Source: Streptomyces asoensis
GTDB taxonomy: Bacteria; Actinomycetota; Actinomycetes; Streptomycetales; Streptomycetaceae
Assembly: GCF_016860545.1 (NCBI RefSeq)
Contig: NZ_BNEB01000002.1
Span: 2,108,001 to 2,172,000, forward strand
Direction of reading: 5' to 3'
Length of the DNA stretch: 64,000 bases
The translations under genes and the position numbers were made by a program. Each line of letters opens with the position of its first letter. Positions within the stretch are counted from its first letter, which is position 1. Positions 36,141 through 45,101 of this stretch are shown here, in pieces. The notes below the pieces were generated by a model. It saw nothing but the letters and a program-made list of their open reading frames with translations. It did no database searches and had not been told where the DNA came from.

Positions 36141-37169
36141 ATGAGTGTGCGCGTGGGCATCAACGGCTTCGGCCGCATCGGACGCAACTACCTCCGCGGC
36201 GCACTGGAGCGCGCGGAGAGCGGCACCGGAACGCCGATCCAGGTCGTGGCGGTCAACGACCTCACCTCGCCGGCCGCGCTGGCGCACCTGCTGGCGTACG
36301 ACTCCACCTACGGACGGCTCGGACGCACGGTCGAGCACGACGAGACCTCCCTGACCGTGGGCGGTCACCGCGTCCGCGTGACAGCCGAACGCGACCCCGC
36401 CGCACTGGGCTGGGCAGATCTGGGGGTGGACGTCGTCATCGAGTCGACGGGACGATTCCGCACGCGTGAGCAGGCCGGTCGGCACCTGGCGGCCGGTGCT
36501 CGTAAGGTGCTGCTGTCCGTGCCCGGCAAGGATGTCGACGCCACCGTGGTCATGGGTGTCAACGAAGGTGCCTATGATCCCGACCGTCACCACGTGGTCT
36601 CCAACGCGTCCTGCACCACCAACTGCGCGGCTCCCATGGTGAGGGTGATCGACGACTCCTTCGGCTTGGTGAAGGGTCTGATGACCACCATCCACGGCTA
36701 CACCAACGATCAGGTGGTACTCGACGGGCCGCACAAGGATCTGCGGCGTGGCCGCAGCGCCGCCCTCAACATCATCCCCACGTCCACCGGTGCCGCCCGC
36801 GCCGTCGGCCTCGTCCTGCCGGAGCTTGCCGGAACGCTTGACGGAATCGCCGTACGGGTCCCGGTCGAGGACGGGTCGCTGACCGACCTCAGCCTGATCC
36901 TGGAGCGGCCGGCGAGTGTCGAGGAGATCAACGCGGCGTTCCGTGAGGCCGCCGACGGACCGCTGAAGGGAATCCTGCGCGTCTCGGACGCGCCGATCGT
37001 CTCGCGCGACGTCGTCGGCGATCCGGCCTCGTGCGTCCTGGACGCTCCGCTGACGCAGGCGCACGGAGAACTGGTGAAGGTCTTCGGCTGGTACGACAAC
37101 GAGTGGGGCTACACCAACCGGCTGCTCGACCTCACCCAGTACGTCGCCGACCGGCTTCCGCGCAACTGA
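36141..37169 (+). CDS. gap: Glyceraldehyde-3-phosphate dehydrogenase
   Basis: A 342-residue type I GAPDH oxidising glyceraldehyde-3-phosphate to 1,3-bisphosphoglycerate with NAD(P). The NAD-binding start is VGINGFGRIGRNYLR and the active-site Cys is C158 in SNASCTTNC. The catalytic His lies in TTIHGYTNDQ, and GWYDNEWGYTNR closes the protein. GGGAGGG precedes the ATG. Streptomycetes have a housekeeping copy elsewhere, so this one next to fermentation genes is probably a condition-specific isozyme. Carbamate kinase follows after 42 bp in the same direction. Confidence 0.95.
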   Translation: MSVRVGINGFGRIGRNYLRGALERAESGTGTPIQVVAVNDLTSPAALAHLLAYDSTYGRLGRTVEHDETSLTVGGHRVRVTAERDPAALGWADLGVDVVIESTGRFRTREQAGRHLAAGARKVLLSVPGKDVDATVVMGVNEGAYDPDRHHVVSNASCTTNCAAPMVRVIDDSFGLVKGLMTTIHGYTNDQVVLDGPHKDLRRGRSAALNIIPTSTGAARAVGLVLPELAGTLDGIAVRVPVEDGSLTDLSLILERPASVEEINAAFREAADGPLKGILRVSDAPIVSRDVVGDPASCVLDAPLTQAHGELVKVFGWYDNEWGYTNRLLDLTQYVADRLPRN

Positions 37170-37211
37170 CAACTTCACCCCCGACTCCCGCGCACTCTGG
37201 AGGACCGAACC

Positions 37212-38135
37212 ATGCGCATCGTCGTCGCCCTGGGCGGCAACGTACTGCTGCACCGGGGCGAACGCCCCGACGCCGCGGTCCAGCAGGCCAACGTCGAACG
37301 GGCCGTCATCGCCCTTGCCCCACTGGCCAAGGACAACGAACTCGTCATCACCCATGCCAACGGCCCCCAGATCGGCCTGCTCGCCATGGAGAGCGTCAGC
37401 GACCCCGCCCTCAGCGCCCCGTACCCGCTGGACATCCTCGGCGCGCAGACCCAGGGCATGATCGGGTCGCTGCTGGCCCGGTCCCTGCGCGGCGCCCTGC
37501 CGGGGAGGCAGGTCGCCGCGCTGGTCACGCACACCCTGGTACGCACGCACGATCCGGCCTTCCAGCGGCCCACCGAGTTCGTCGGCCAGGTCTACCCCAG
37601 GGATGTCGCGCATGCCCTCGCCCGCAAACGCGGCTGGCACGTCTCCAGGGACACCGCAGGATGGCGCCGCATCGTCCCGTCCCCGGCTCCCCAGGGCATC
37701 GTCGAGACCGACACCGTCCACACGCTCCTGGACAGCGGTGCACTGGTCGTCTGCTGCGGAGGCGGAGGCGTCCCGGTCACGTCCGACCGCATCACCGGCG
37801 AGCTCACCGGTGTGGAAGCGGTCGTCGACAAGGACCTCACGGCCGCCTTCCTGGCCGAGGAGCTGAAGGCGGACTTCCTGCTGATCCTCACCGACGTCCC
37901 GAACGTGTACACCGACTTCGGTACGCCGCGCCAGCGGCCCCTTCTCGATGTGACACCAGCGCAGTTGCTCGACCGGGCCGGTCCCGCAGGGCCGATGAGG
38001 CCCAAGGCCGAAGCCGCCGCACGATTCGTCGATCGGACCGGCGCTCTGGCCGCGATAGGCGCCCTCGACGCCGCGTACGCGATCGTCCACGGCACATCCG
38101 GAACTCTCGTACGACCGCAACTGGTCTTCGAATAG
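37212..38135 (+). CDS. arcC: Carbamate kinase
   Basis: A 307-residue enzyme making ATP from carbamoyl phosphate and ADP. Landmarks are RIVVALGGNVLL, NELVITHANGPQIGLL, PLDILGAQTQGMIG, VVCCGGGGVPV and the nucleotide-binding VVDKDLTAAFLAEEL with LLILTDV. Length and motifs are complete. It usually acts in arginine deiminase or allantoin pathways; no arcA or arcB is in the window. Beside GAPDH and PPDK, it fits a set of enzymes that yield ATP without respiration. GGAGG precedes the ATG. Confidence 0.95.
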   Translation: MRIVVALGGNVLLHRGERPDAAVQQANVERAVIALAPLAKDNELVITHANGPQIGLLAMESVSDPALSAPYPLDILGAQTQGMIGSLLARSLRGALPGRQVAALVTHTLVRTHDPAFQRPTEFVGQVYPRDVAHALARKRGWHVSRDTAGWRRIVPSPAPQGIVETDTVHTLLDSGALVVCCGGGGVPVTSDRITGELTGVEAVVDKDLTAAFLAEELKADFLLILTDVPNVYTDFGTPRQRPLLDVTPAQLLDRAGPAGPMRPKAEAAARFVDRTGALAAIGALDAAYAIVHGTSGTLVRPQLVFE

Positions 38136-38234
38136 CGGGCATCAGTGCGGTCGGGGCAGGGGAGACGGGGCCCGCCGGCCGAGGGGCCGCGACCCATGGT
38201 CCCTGCCGGCCCCAGCGCACGAAGCGGAGACTCG

Positions 38235-38432
38235 AAGCACCTGACGGAGGTTCGTGCGCACATCACGGTCGGTGGCGCGGGACCCCACCTGATCGACGCT
38301 TCGCGTGACGCGGCACTGATGGTCGTGGGCCGAAGGATCCGCCGGTCGGCGACAGGCACGCACATCGGGCCGGTGACCCAGGCGCTGCTGCACCACGCGG
38401 CCGCGCCGGTGGCCGTGGTCCCGCACGTATGA
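38235..38432 (+). pseudogene. Universal stress protein, C-terminal remnant
   Basis: Only the last 65 residues remain: GGAGPHLIDASRDAALMVVG, RRIRRSATGTHIGPVTQALL and HHAAAPVAVVPHV. These match the ATP-binding end of UspA proteins (G-x2-G-x9-G(S/T) type). The first domain is absent and no ribosome binding site precedes the fragment. Universal stress proteins are regular members of actinobacterial dormancy regulons, so its presence supports the theme of the island even though the gene is broken. Confidence 0.75.
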
Positions 38433-38466
38433 CCGGCGGACCGGACGCCGGGCGTTCACGCATGCG

Positions 38467-38508
38467 AGACGGGCGGGCAGTCCCTCAACAGGGTCTGCCC
38501 GCCCGTCT
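38467..38508. terminator. Strong hairpin terminator
   Basis: AGACGGGCGGGCAG (38467-38480) pairs exactly with CTGCCCGCCCGTCT (38495-38508) around a 14-nt loop. It separates the rightward gap-arcC genes from the end of the leftward adhE and can serve both. Confidence 0.8.
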
Positions 38509-38522
38509 GAGCCTGCCGCCCG

Positions 38523-41177
38523 TCAGCCGTAGAACGCGGTGCGCATGATCCCCTGCATGTCGTCCAGCATCGGCATGCGAGGGTTGGCGGGCGCGCACTG
38601 GTCCTCGTAGGCGTTCAGGGCCTGCTGGGGGAGCGCTTGCAGGTACGTCCGCTCGTCGATGCCGAGTGCCTGGAACGTCGGCTCGATGCCCACGGCGTCC
38701 CGGAGGCGCTCCACGGCCCGGGCGAGCGACTCCACGCCCTCCTCGGGACTGGTGGCGGGCAGTCCGAGGGTGCGGGCGATGTCCTGGAAGCGCTCGGGAG
38801 CACGGTAGTGCTCGTACTTGGGCCAGCCGGTCAGTTTGGTGGGGACGGTGCCGTTGTAGCGGATGACGTGCGGGAGCAGGAGCGCGTTGGTGCGGCCGTG
38901 TGCGACATGGAAAGTGGCGCCGAGGGTGTGGGACATGGCATGGACGATGCCGAGGAAGGCGTTGCCGAAAGCCATACCGGCTATGGTGCCGGCGTTGTGC
39001 ATCTTCTCCCGAGCCTCGGGTGACCCGTCTCGGTCGTTCACGGCGGCTTCCAGGTGGCCGACGACAAGGCGGATCGCGTGCAGGGCGAGGCCGTCCGTGA
39101 AGTCGTTGGCGTACACGGAGACGTACGCCTCGATGGCGTGGGTGAGGGCGTCGAAGCCGCTGTCGGCGGCGAGCGTGGGCGGCAGCGCGGTGGTGAGCAG
39201 AGGGTCGACGATGGCGACGCTGGGGGTGAGGGCGTAGTCGGCCAAGGGGTATTTCTTGCCGGTGGCCGGATCGGAGATGACGGCGAACGGGGTGACTTCC
39301 GCACCGGTGCCGGAAGTGGTGGGCACGCACACCAGCCGGGCGAGCTTGCCGGGGGTCGGGAAACGAAATGCGCGTTTGCGGATGTCGGAGAACTTCTGCC
39401 GCATGTCCGTGAAGTCGATCTCGTTGCCGGCGGCGTGCTGCTCGTACAGCAGCCACATCACCTTGGCCGCGTCCATCGGGGAGCCGCCGCCGAGCGCGAT
39501 GATCGTGTCCGGGCGGAAGTCGCCCATCAGGCGGGCTCCGTGCCGCACCGAGTCGATGCTGGGCTCGGGTTCGACGTTGTCGATGATCTGGAGGGTGACC
39601 GGTTCGGGGCGGCTCCGCAGGACCCGGCTGACGCGGTCCACGAAGCCGAGCCGGGTCATGGTGGCGTCGGTGACGACGGTGACGCGGTGGACGTCGGGCA
39701 TGGCAGTCAGGTAGCGGATGGCCTGCGGCTCGAAGTAGATCTTCGGGGGCACCTTGAACCACTGGAGGTTGTTGCGGCGGGTGGAGACTCGTTTGACGTT
39801 GAGCAGCTGGGCGGCGGAGACGTTGTTGGAGACCGAGGTGCTGCCCCAGGAGCCGCAACCGAGTGTCAGCGAGGGCAGAAGGCCGTTGTAGATGCCGCCG
39901 ATGGCGCCCTGCGAGGAGGGGGCGTTGACGATGACGCGAACGGTCTTCATCCGCATGCCGTATGCCTCGGCCAGTGCGGTGTCCTCGGTGTGGATGACGG
40001 CGCTGTGGCCCTGTCCGTGGAAGGCGACCATGTCGGCGGCCAGGTCGAAACCGTGACGCTCGTCCCGGGCGCGGAGCACGGCCAGCACGGGGCACAGCTT
40101 CTCGCGGGTCAACGGCTCGTCCGGTCCCACCCGTTCGGCCTCGACGAGGATGACCGAGGTGTCCTCCGGTACGGAGAACCCGGCCTGCTCGGCGATCCAG
40201 GCGGGGCTCCGGCCCACGGCGGCAGCATTGACCTTCGGTTCGCAACCGGCCTCCGAGCCGCCGGAAGCGGGAAAGAGGAACGACTCCAGCTTGCCCTTCT
40301 CCTCCGCGTCGGCGAGGTGGGCGTGCAAGGTGCGGAACTCGGCCACGGCCGCGTCGTAGATGTCGGTGTCCAGGATGACGGCCTGTTCGGAGGCACAGAT
40401 CATGCCATTGTCGAAGGACTTCGACAGGACCAGGTCGTTGACGGCCCGGTGCAGTTTTGCCGTGCGGTGCACGTAGGCGGGCACATTGCCGGCGCCGACG
40501 CCCAGGGCGGGCTTGCCGGCCGAGTAGGCGGCCTTGACCAGGGCGTTGCCGCCGGTGGCGAGGATCAGGGAGACGCCCGGGTGCCGCATCAGCAGGCCTG
40601 TCGCCTCGATGGACGGTTGCTCGATCCACTGCACGCAGTGTTCCGGCGCGCCTGCGGCGACGGCGGCGTCCCGCACGACACGGGCGGCCTCGGTGCTGCA
40701 CCGCTGGGCGGACGGGTGGAAGGCGAACACCACCGGGTTGCGGGTCTTCAGGGCCATCAACGCCTTGAAGAGTGTGGTGGAGGTCGGGTTGGTGACCGGG
40801 GTGACCGCGGCCACCACGCCCACCGGTTCGGCGATCTCGATCATGTCCTCGATGTCGTCACGGCTGATGACTCCGACCGTCTTCAGACGCCCCATGCTGT
40901 GCGTGACGTGCTCACACGCGAACATGTTCTTGGCGGCCTTGTCCTCGAAGACTCCGCGTCCGGTCTCGTCGACCGCAAGACGGGCCAGCGCGGTGTGGTG
41001 GTCGAGGGCGGCGACCGAGGCCTTCTTGACGATGTGGTCGACCTGTTCCTGGGTGAAGGCCTCGTAGTCCGAGAGTGCCTTCAGACCGGCCGTGACCAGA
41101 CGGTCCACGGCGACCGCGGTGTCCGACGGGACCGCGCTTTCGGTCGTGGCGCCGGTCCGCGCGTCGTTTCGGGTCAT
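38523..41177 (-). CDS. adhE: Bifunctional acetaldehyde/alcohol dehydrogenase AdhE
   Basis: An 884-residue fusion. Residues 1-440 form the CoA-acylating acetaldehyde dehydrogenase, with catalytic C261 in DNGMICASEQ and PVTNPTSTTLFKALMALKT. Residues about 470-884 form an iron alcohol dehydrogenase, with the NAD site ALGGGSPMDAAKVMW and metal ligands in DSGFDALTHAIEAYVS and MSHTLGATFHVAHGRTNA. It turns acetyl-CoA to ethanol and reoxidises two NADH. The acetyl-CoA would come from pyruvate formate-lyase nearby. GGAGG precedes the ATG. AdhE is rare in strict aerobes. Confidence 0.96.
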   Translation of the reverse strand: MTRNDARTGATTESAVPSDTAVAVDRLVTAGLKALSDYEAFTQEQVDHIVKKASVAALDHHTALARLAVDETGRGVFEDKAAKNMFACEHVTHSMGRLKTVGVISRDDIEDMIEIAEPVGVVAAVTPVTNPTSTTLFKALMALKTRNPVVFAFHPSAQRCSTEAARVVRDAAVAAGAPEHCVQWIEQPSIEATGLLMRHPGVSLILATGGNALVKAAYSAGKPALGVGAGNVPAYVHRTAKLHRAVNDLVLSKSFDNGMICASEQAVILDTDIYDAAVAEFRTLHAHLADAEEKGKLESFLFPASGGSEAGCEPKVNAAAVGRSPAWIAEQAGFSVPEDTSVILVEAERVGPDEPLTREKLCPVLAVLRARDERHGFDLAADMVAFHGQGHSAVIHTEDTALAEAYGMRMKTVRVIVNAPSSQGAIGGIYNGLLPSLTLGCGSWGSTSVSNNVSAAQLLNVKRVSTRRNNLQWFKVPPKIYFEPQAIRYLTAMPDVHRVTVVTDATMTRLGFVDRVSRVLRSRPEPVTLQIIDNVEPEPSIDSVRHGARLMGDFRPDTIIALGGGSPMDAAKVMWLLYEQHAAGNEIDFTDMRQKFSDIRKRAFRFPTPGKLARLVCVPTTSGTGAEVTPFAVISDPATGKKYPLADYALTPSVAIVDPLLTTALPPTLAADSGFDALTHAIEAYVSVYANDFTDGLALHAIRLVVGHLEAAVNDRDGSPEAREKMHNAGTIAGMAFGNAFLGIVHAMSHTLGATFHVAHGRTNALLLPHVIRYNGTVPTKLTGWPKYEHYRAPERFQDIARTLGLPATSPEEGVESLARAVERLRDAVGIEPTFQALGIDERTYLQALPQQALNAYEDQCAPANPRMPMLDDMQGIMRTAFYG

Positions 41178-41271
41178 GGTGGTCTGCCTCCGTCGTCGGG
41201 ACCGCCGTGCGAATGCGGCGGCGCAGGGCGGGAGCGTCTCCCGGGCCGGAGATCGCTTCCCGCATCCACTC

Positions 41272-42024
41272 TCACCTGGACCCCGGGGCGGTCGGAGGCG
41301 TCGAAGGGCCCTTCCCGGGACCGTCCGGCCCTGATCGAGCGGGGACTCTCGGCCCGGCCGCGGCTCGCCGCGCCCCCGGGTGCGAAGGGGCGGTGGCGGG
41401 CGGGTCCGGCAGCGCGCAGTCGTCCATGTCGAACGCCAGAGCGCTCACCACCCCGACCACGCCCTCCAGCCGCCATACCGAGTGCACGGCGTCCGGGACC
41501 TGGCTGCGCAGTCGTACGCGGCCGTCGAGTGTGACCACTCCGTCGTGGACGCCGACGGTGACGGCGCCGGGGCGCAGCTCCAGCCGGCCGGCCAGGACCT
41601 CCTCGGTCACCTGGTGCCCGATGTCGTCGTCCGTCCGCAGGAAGACGCGCAGCAGATCCCGGCGGGTCGCGATGCCGACGAGCCGGTCCTCCTCGTCGAT
41701 CACGGGGAGGCGTTCGACGCCGCGGCGTTCCATCAGCCGTGCCGCTTCCGGGACGGTCTGCTCCGGGTGGACGGTGATCGCAGGTGTCGTCATCAGGTCG
41801 TTCGCGGTGACGGCTCCCTCGGGGTCCGTCCGCGCACGGTGTGCCTGCGCGCGGACCAGGTCGGTTCCGGAGAGGACACCGATCACCTTGTCGTCGTCGT
41901 CGACCACGGGCAGACCGCTGATGTGGTGGCGATCGAGCAGCCGGACGAGGTCCTTGAAGGACGTCGTACGCCTGGCCTGGACGACGTCGCTGGTCATCAC
42001 TTGACCGACGGTGTGAGATGTCAT
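41272..42024 (-). CDS. CBS-pair and BON domain protein
   Basis: A 250-residue protein. It has two CBS motifs (VGQVMTSDVVQARRTTSFKD with HHISGLPVVDDDDKVIGVLS, then LMTTPAITVHPEQTVPEAAR with GVERLPVIDEEDRLVGIATR). A BON-like region follows at about 145-205 (VTVGVHDGVVTLDGRVRLRS), then a Pro/Ala-rich tail. CBS pairs bind adenine nucleotides and could sense energy charge. Such CBS-BON proteins recur in actinobacterial hypoxia regulons. It lies 94 bp upstream of adhE in the same direction, perhaps cotranscribed. Confidence 0.92.
   Translation of the reverse strand: MTSHTVGQVMTSDVVQARRTTSFKDLVRLLDRHHISGLPVVDDDDKVIGVLSGTDLVRAQAHRARTDPEGAVTANDLMTTPAITVHPEQTVPEAARLMERRGVERLPVIDEEDRLVGIATRRDLLRVFLRTDDDIGHQVTEEVLAGRLELRPGAVTVGVHDGVVTLDGRVRLRSQVPDAVHSVWRLEGVVGVVSALAFDMDDCALPDPPATAPSHPGARRAAAGPRVPARSGPDGPGKGPSTPPTAPGSR
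41303..41314. promoter_or_regulatory. GAAGGGCCCTTC palindrome upstream of adhE
   Basis: A perfect 12-bp palindrome about 130 bp upstream of the adhE start, inside the 3' end of the CBS gene. The 10-mer CGAAGGGCCC across its left side also occurs upstream of pflB (45004-45013). It may be a shared regulator site of the island. Confidence 0.35.
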
Positions 42025-42095
42025 GCCGGGTCACTCCTGAGCTGTCTTGGCGTCGCAATGGCGGGGAGCACGCGCTGGGGGTGCCGTAAGTCCCG

Positions 42096-44792
42096 TCACC
42101 TGCTGTCGCCGCTGTCGGTCGCCTCCAGCGCGGCCCGGCCCGCCTCGAGGCGGGCGACCGGTACGCGGAACGGAGAGCAGGAGACGTAGTCCAGTCCGGC
42201 CGCGTGGAAGAAGTGCACGGAATCGGGGTCACCGCCGTGCTCGCCGCACACCCCGATCTTCAGATCGGGACGTGCGGCCCGGCCTTCGTCGACCGCGATC
42301 CGCACCAGGCGACCCACTCCGTCTCGGTCGAGGGTCTCGAACGGCGAGGCGCTGAAGATCCCCTTGTCGAGATACGCGGAGAAGAAGGCCGCCTCGACGT
42401 CGTCCCGGGAGAACCCCCAGGTGGTCTGGGTGAGGTCGTTGGTGCCGAAGGAGAAGAACTCCGCCTCCTTCGCGATCCTTCCGGCCGTCAGCGCGGCCCT
42501 GGGCAGCTCGATCATGGTACCGACGGGGCAGTGCACGGTGACGCCGGACTTCCGGGAGACGTCGTGCAGGACCCGTTCCACTTCCTCGCGTTCGATGCGC
42601 AGTTCCTCGACGGCGCCGACCAGCGGCACCATGATCTCCGCTCGTGGGGAACCGCCGGCCCTGGTGCGCTCCACGACGGCTTCGGCGATCGCCCGTACCT
42701 GCATGGCGACGAGGCCCGGCACGACCAGGCCGAGCCGGACGCCACGGAGCCCGAGCATCGGGTTCTCCTCGTGCATGCGGTCGACGGCGGCGAGGAGTTC
42801 CGTGTCGCGGGGATCGGGCAGAGTGCCCCGGGCCTCGGCGGTGGCGATGCGCACGGCCAGGTCGGTGCGGTCGGGCAGGAACTCGTGCAGAGGCGGGTCG
42901 ATGAGCCGGATCGTTACGGGCAGGCCGTCCATCGCCGCCAGGATGCCGGTGAAGTCCGCGCGTTGCAGCGGAAGCAGTGCAGCGAGCGTGTCCTCGCGTT
43001 CGCTCTCGTCGCAGGCCAGGATCATCGCCTCGACCAGCTTGCGGCGCTCACCGAGGAACATGTGCTCGGTACGGCACAGCCCGACGCCCTGTGCGCCGAA
43101 ACGGCGGGCCCGGGCGGCGTCCTCGGGGGTGTCGGCGTTGGCACGCACCTCCAGGCGCCGGACGCTGTCGGCCCGCGCCAGCAGGCGGGCGACCGCGTCG
43201 GCCACGCCGGTCGTGTCCTCGTCTGTGGAGCCGTTCTCCAGGAAACGGATGACCGCCGAGTCCGTCAGCGGTACCGGACCTGCGTACACACTGCCGGTGG
43301 AGCCGTCCACGGAGACGACCGTCCCCTCCTCGACGACCGTGCCGTCCGAGGCGGTGAAACGGCGTTGCTCGATGTCGACGGCGAGTTCCTCGGCGCCGCA
43401 CACGCAGACCTTGCCCATGCCGCGGGCGACCACGGCCGCGTGACTGGTCTTGCCGCCGCGGCTGGTGAGGACGGCCTGGGCCGCGATCATGCCGGGCAGG
43501 TCGTCGGGGGTGGTCTCCTGGCGGACCAGGACCACCTTTTCGCCTGCCGCCGCGCGCCGTACCGCCTCGGCGGAGTCGAAGACCGCGGCACCGACCGCGG
43601 CACCGGGCGACGCGGGAAGCCCGCGGGCCAGCGGATCGCCGGTCTGTGAGGTGTCGAAGCGGGGGAACATCAGTCGGGCCAACTGGTCCCCGCCGACCCG
43701 CGCAAGAGCCTCGTCCGAGGTGATGAGTCCCTCGTCCGCGAGTCCGGTGGCGATCGCGAAGGCGGCTTCGGCGGTGCGCTTGCCGACCCGTGTCTGAAGC
43801 ATCCACAGGGTGCCGCGCTCGATGGTGAACTCGATGTCGCACAGGTCGCGGTAATGCCGTTCCAGGGTCTCCATGTGGGCGCGCAGCCGGGCGTGGGAGC
43901 CGGGGTCCAGGTGTTCCAGGTCGGTGAGCGTGACCGTGTTGCGGATGCCGGCCACGACGTCCTCGCCCTGCGCGTCGGGCAGGTAGTCGCCGTACAGGCC
44001 GGGCCGCCCGGTGGCCGGGTCGCGGGTGAAGGCGACTCCGCTGCCGGAGTCGGGCCCGAGGTTGCCGAACACCATGCGCTGAACGTTGACAGCCGTGCCG
44101 AGGTCGTCGGCGATGTGCTCCCGCCGCCGGTACAGGCGGGCACGTTCGCCGTTCCAGGATGCGAAGACGGCCAGGACCGCCCGGCGCAGCTGCTCGGCGG
44201 GCGACTGCGGGAAGTACTCGCCGGTCTCCCGGTGGACCAGTTCCTTGAACGTCCCGACCAGTCCGGCGAGGTCACCTGCCGTCAGATGTACGTCGTCACG
44301 GACACCGCGTTCCGCTTTGAGGTCGCCGATCGCACGCTCGAAGTGCGCTGACTCGACGCCCATCACGATGCTTGCGAACATCTGCACGAGACGGCGATAG
44401 GAGTCCCAGGCGAAGCGCTCGTTGCCGGAGACCTTCGCCAGGCCGAGGACGGACTCGTCGTTGAGGCCGATGTCGAGGATCGTCTCCATCATGCCCGGCA
44501 TGGAGAAGCGGGCCCCGGAGCGGACGGACAGCAGCAGCGGGTCGTCCGGCTGTCCCAGCAGCCGGCCCGCGGTCGTCTCGACGGCGGTCAGGTGCGCAGA
44601 GATCTCCCGCCACAGGCCGGCGGGCTCGCCGCCGGTGCTCAAGTAGGCCCGGCACGCCTCGGTGGTGACAGTGAAGCCGGGCGGCACGGGCAGGCCCAGC
44701 CGGGTCATCTCGGCAAGGTTCGCTCCCTTGCCCCCGAGCAGGTCGGCCATGTCCCGGCGACCCTGGGTGAAGTCGTACACGTAACGGGCCAT
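42096..44792 (-). CDS. ppdK: Pyruvate, phosphate dikinase
   Basis: An 898-residue enzyme converting pyruvate, ATP and Pi to PEP, AMP and PPi, or the reverse. The ATP-grasp N-terminus has [20 protein letters not shown] and [17 protein letters not shown]. The phosphohistidine domain has [20 protein letters not shown]. The PEP/pyruvate barrel has [11 protein letters not shown] and [20 protein letters not shown]. Length is normal. Using PPi, it can save ATP in glycolysis, which suits oxygen-poor conditions. GGAGGAG precedes the ATG. The gene is divergent from pflB across a 309-bp region rich in inverted repeats. Confidence 0.96.
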   Translation of the reverse strand: MARYVYDFTQGRRDMADLLGGKGANLAEMTRLGLPVPPGFTVTTEACRAYLSTGGEPAGLWREISAHLTAVETTAGRLLGQPDDPLLLSVRSGARFSMPGMMETILDIGLNDESVLGLAKVSGNERFAWDSYRRLVQMFASIVMGVESAHFERAIGDLKAERGVRDDVHLTAGDLAGLVGTFKELVHRETGEYFPQSPAEQLRRAVLAVFASWNGERARLYRRREHIADDLGTAVNVQRMVFGNLGPDSGSGVAFTRDPATGRPGLYGDYLPDAQGEDVVAGIRNTVTLTDLEHLDPGSHARLRAHMETLERHYRDLCDIEFTIERGTLWMLQTRVGKRTAEAAFAIATGLADEGLITSDEALARVGGDQLARLMFPRFDTSQTGDPLARGLPASPGAAVGAAVFDSAEAVRRAAAGEKVVLVRQETTPDDLPGMIAAQAVLTSRGGKTSHAAVVARGMGKVCVCGAEELAVDIEQRRFTASDGTVVEEGTVVSVDGSTGSVYAGPVPLTDSAVIRFLENGSTDEDTTGVADAVARLLARADSVRRLEVRANADTPEDAARARRFGAQGVGLCRTEHMFLGERRKLVEAMILACDESEREDTLAALLPLQRADFTGILAAMDGLPVTIRLIDPPLHEFLPDRTDLAVRIATAEARGTLPDPRDTELLAAVDRMHEENPMLGLRGVRLGLVVPGLVAMQVRAIAEAVVERTRAGGSPRAEIMVPLVGAVEELRIEREEVERVLHDVSRKSGVTVHCPVGTMIELPRAALTAGRIAKEAEFFSFGTNDLTQTTWGFSRDDVEAAFFSAYLDKGIFSASPFETLDRDGVGRLVRIAVDEGRAARPDLKIGVCGEHGGDPDSVHFFHAAGLDYVSCSPFRVPVARLEAGRAALEATDSGDSR

Positions 44793-45101
44793 GACGCGTT
44801 CTCCTCCGACGAATGGCTTGGTCCTTCCAGCGTGGGACGGGCCCGCCGCCCCACGCGAGGTGCCGGCGGTCCCCACAGGGGAGGACGACCGGCCCTGGGT
44901 CCCCTCCGCGTCGAAGGAAGTCCGGCGGCAACGGGCCGCGTCGCGCGGACCGCCCCGCATCGCGGGAGGGCCGAAGGTCCTGGCCGGGGGTCCCCAGAGG
45001 GCCCGAAGGGCCCACCACGGTGCCCTGTCCGGCACTCCTGGACGCGCGTGTCCGGGGCCAGGATCGACAGCGAACAGGCAGATCCGACGAGAGGACCCGT
45101 G
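44793..45101. promoter_or_regulatory. Divergent ppdK-pflB control region with inverted repeats
   Basis: This 309-bp gap must hold promoters for both genes. It contains TCCCC-ACA-GGGGA (44870-44882), GGGCCC-GAA-GGGCCC (44999-45013) and CCGAAGGTCC (44971-44980), which resembles CGAAGGGCCC at 45004-45013. G/C-rich GGG-NNN-CCC type palindromes recall the boxes of DevR/OsdR dormancy regulators, but I cannot score them by eye. No open frame here looks coding. Confidence 0.5.

Noticed and set aside
35505..38120. Minus-strand open frame across the permease, gap and arcC genes
   Set aside because: All three plus-strand genes are well-defined families; the antisense product has no recognisable feature.
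39054..41534. 826-codon plus-strand open frame across adhE
   Set aside because: Antisense of adhE, which is intact with catalytic residues and a ribosome binding site.
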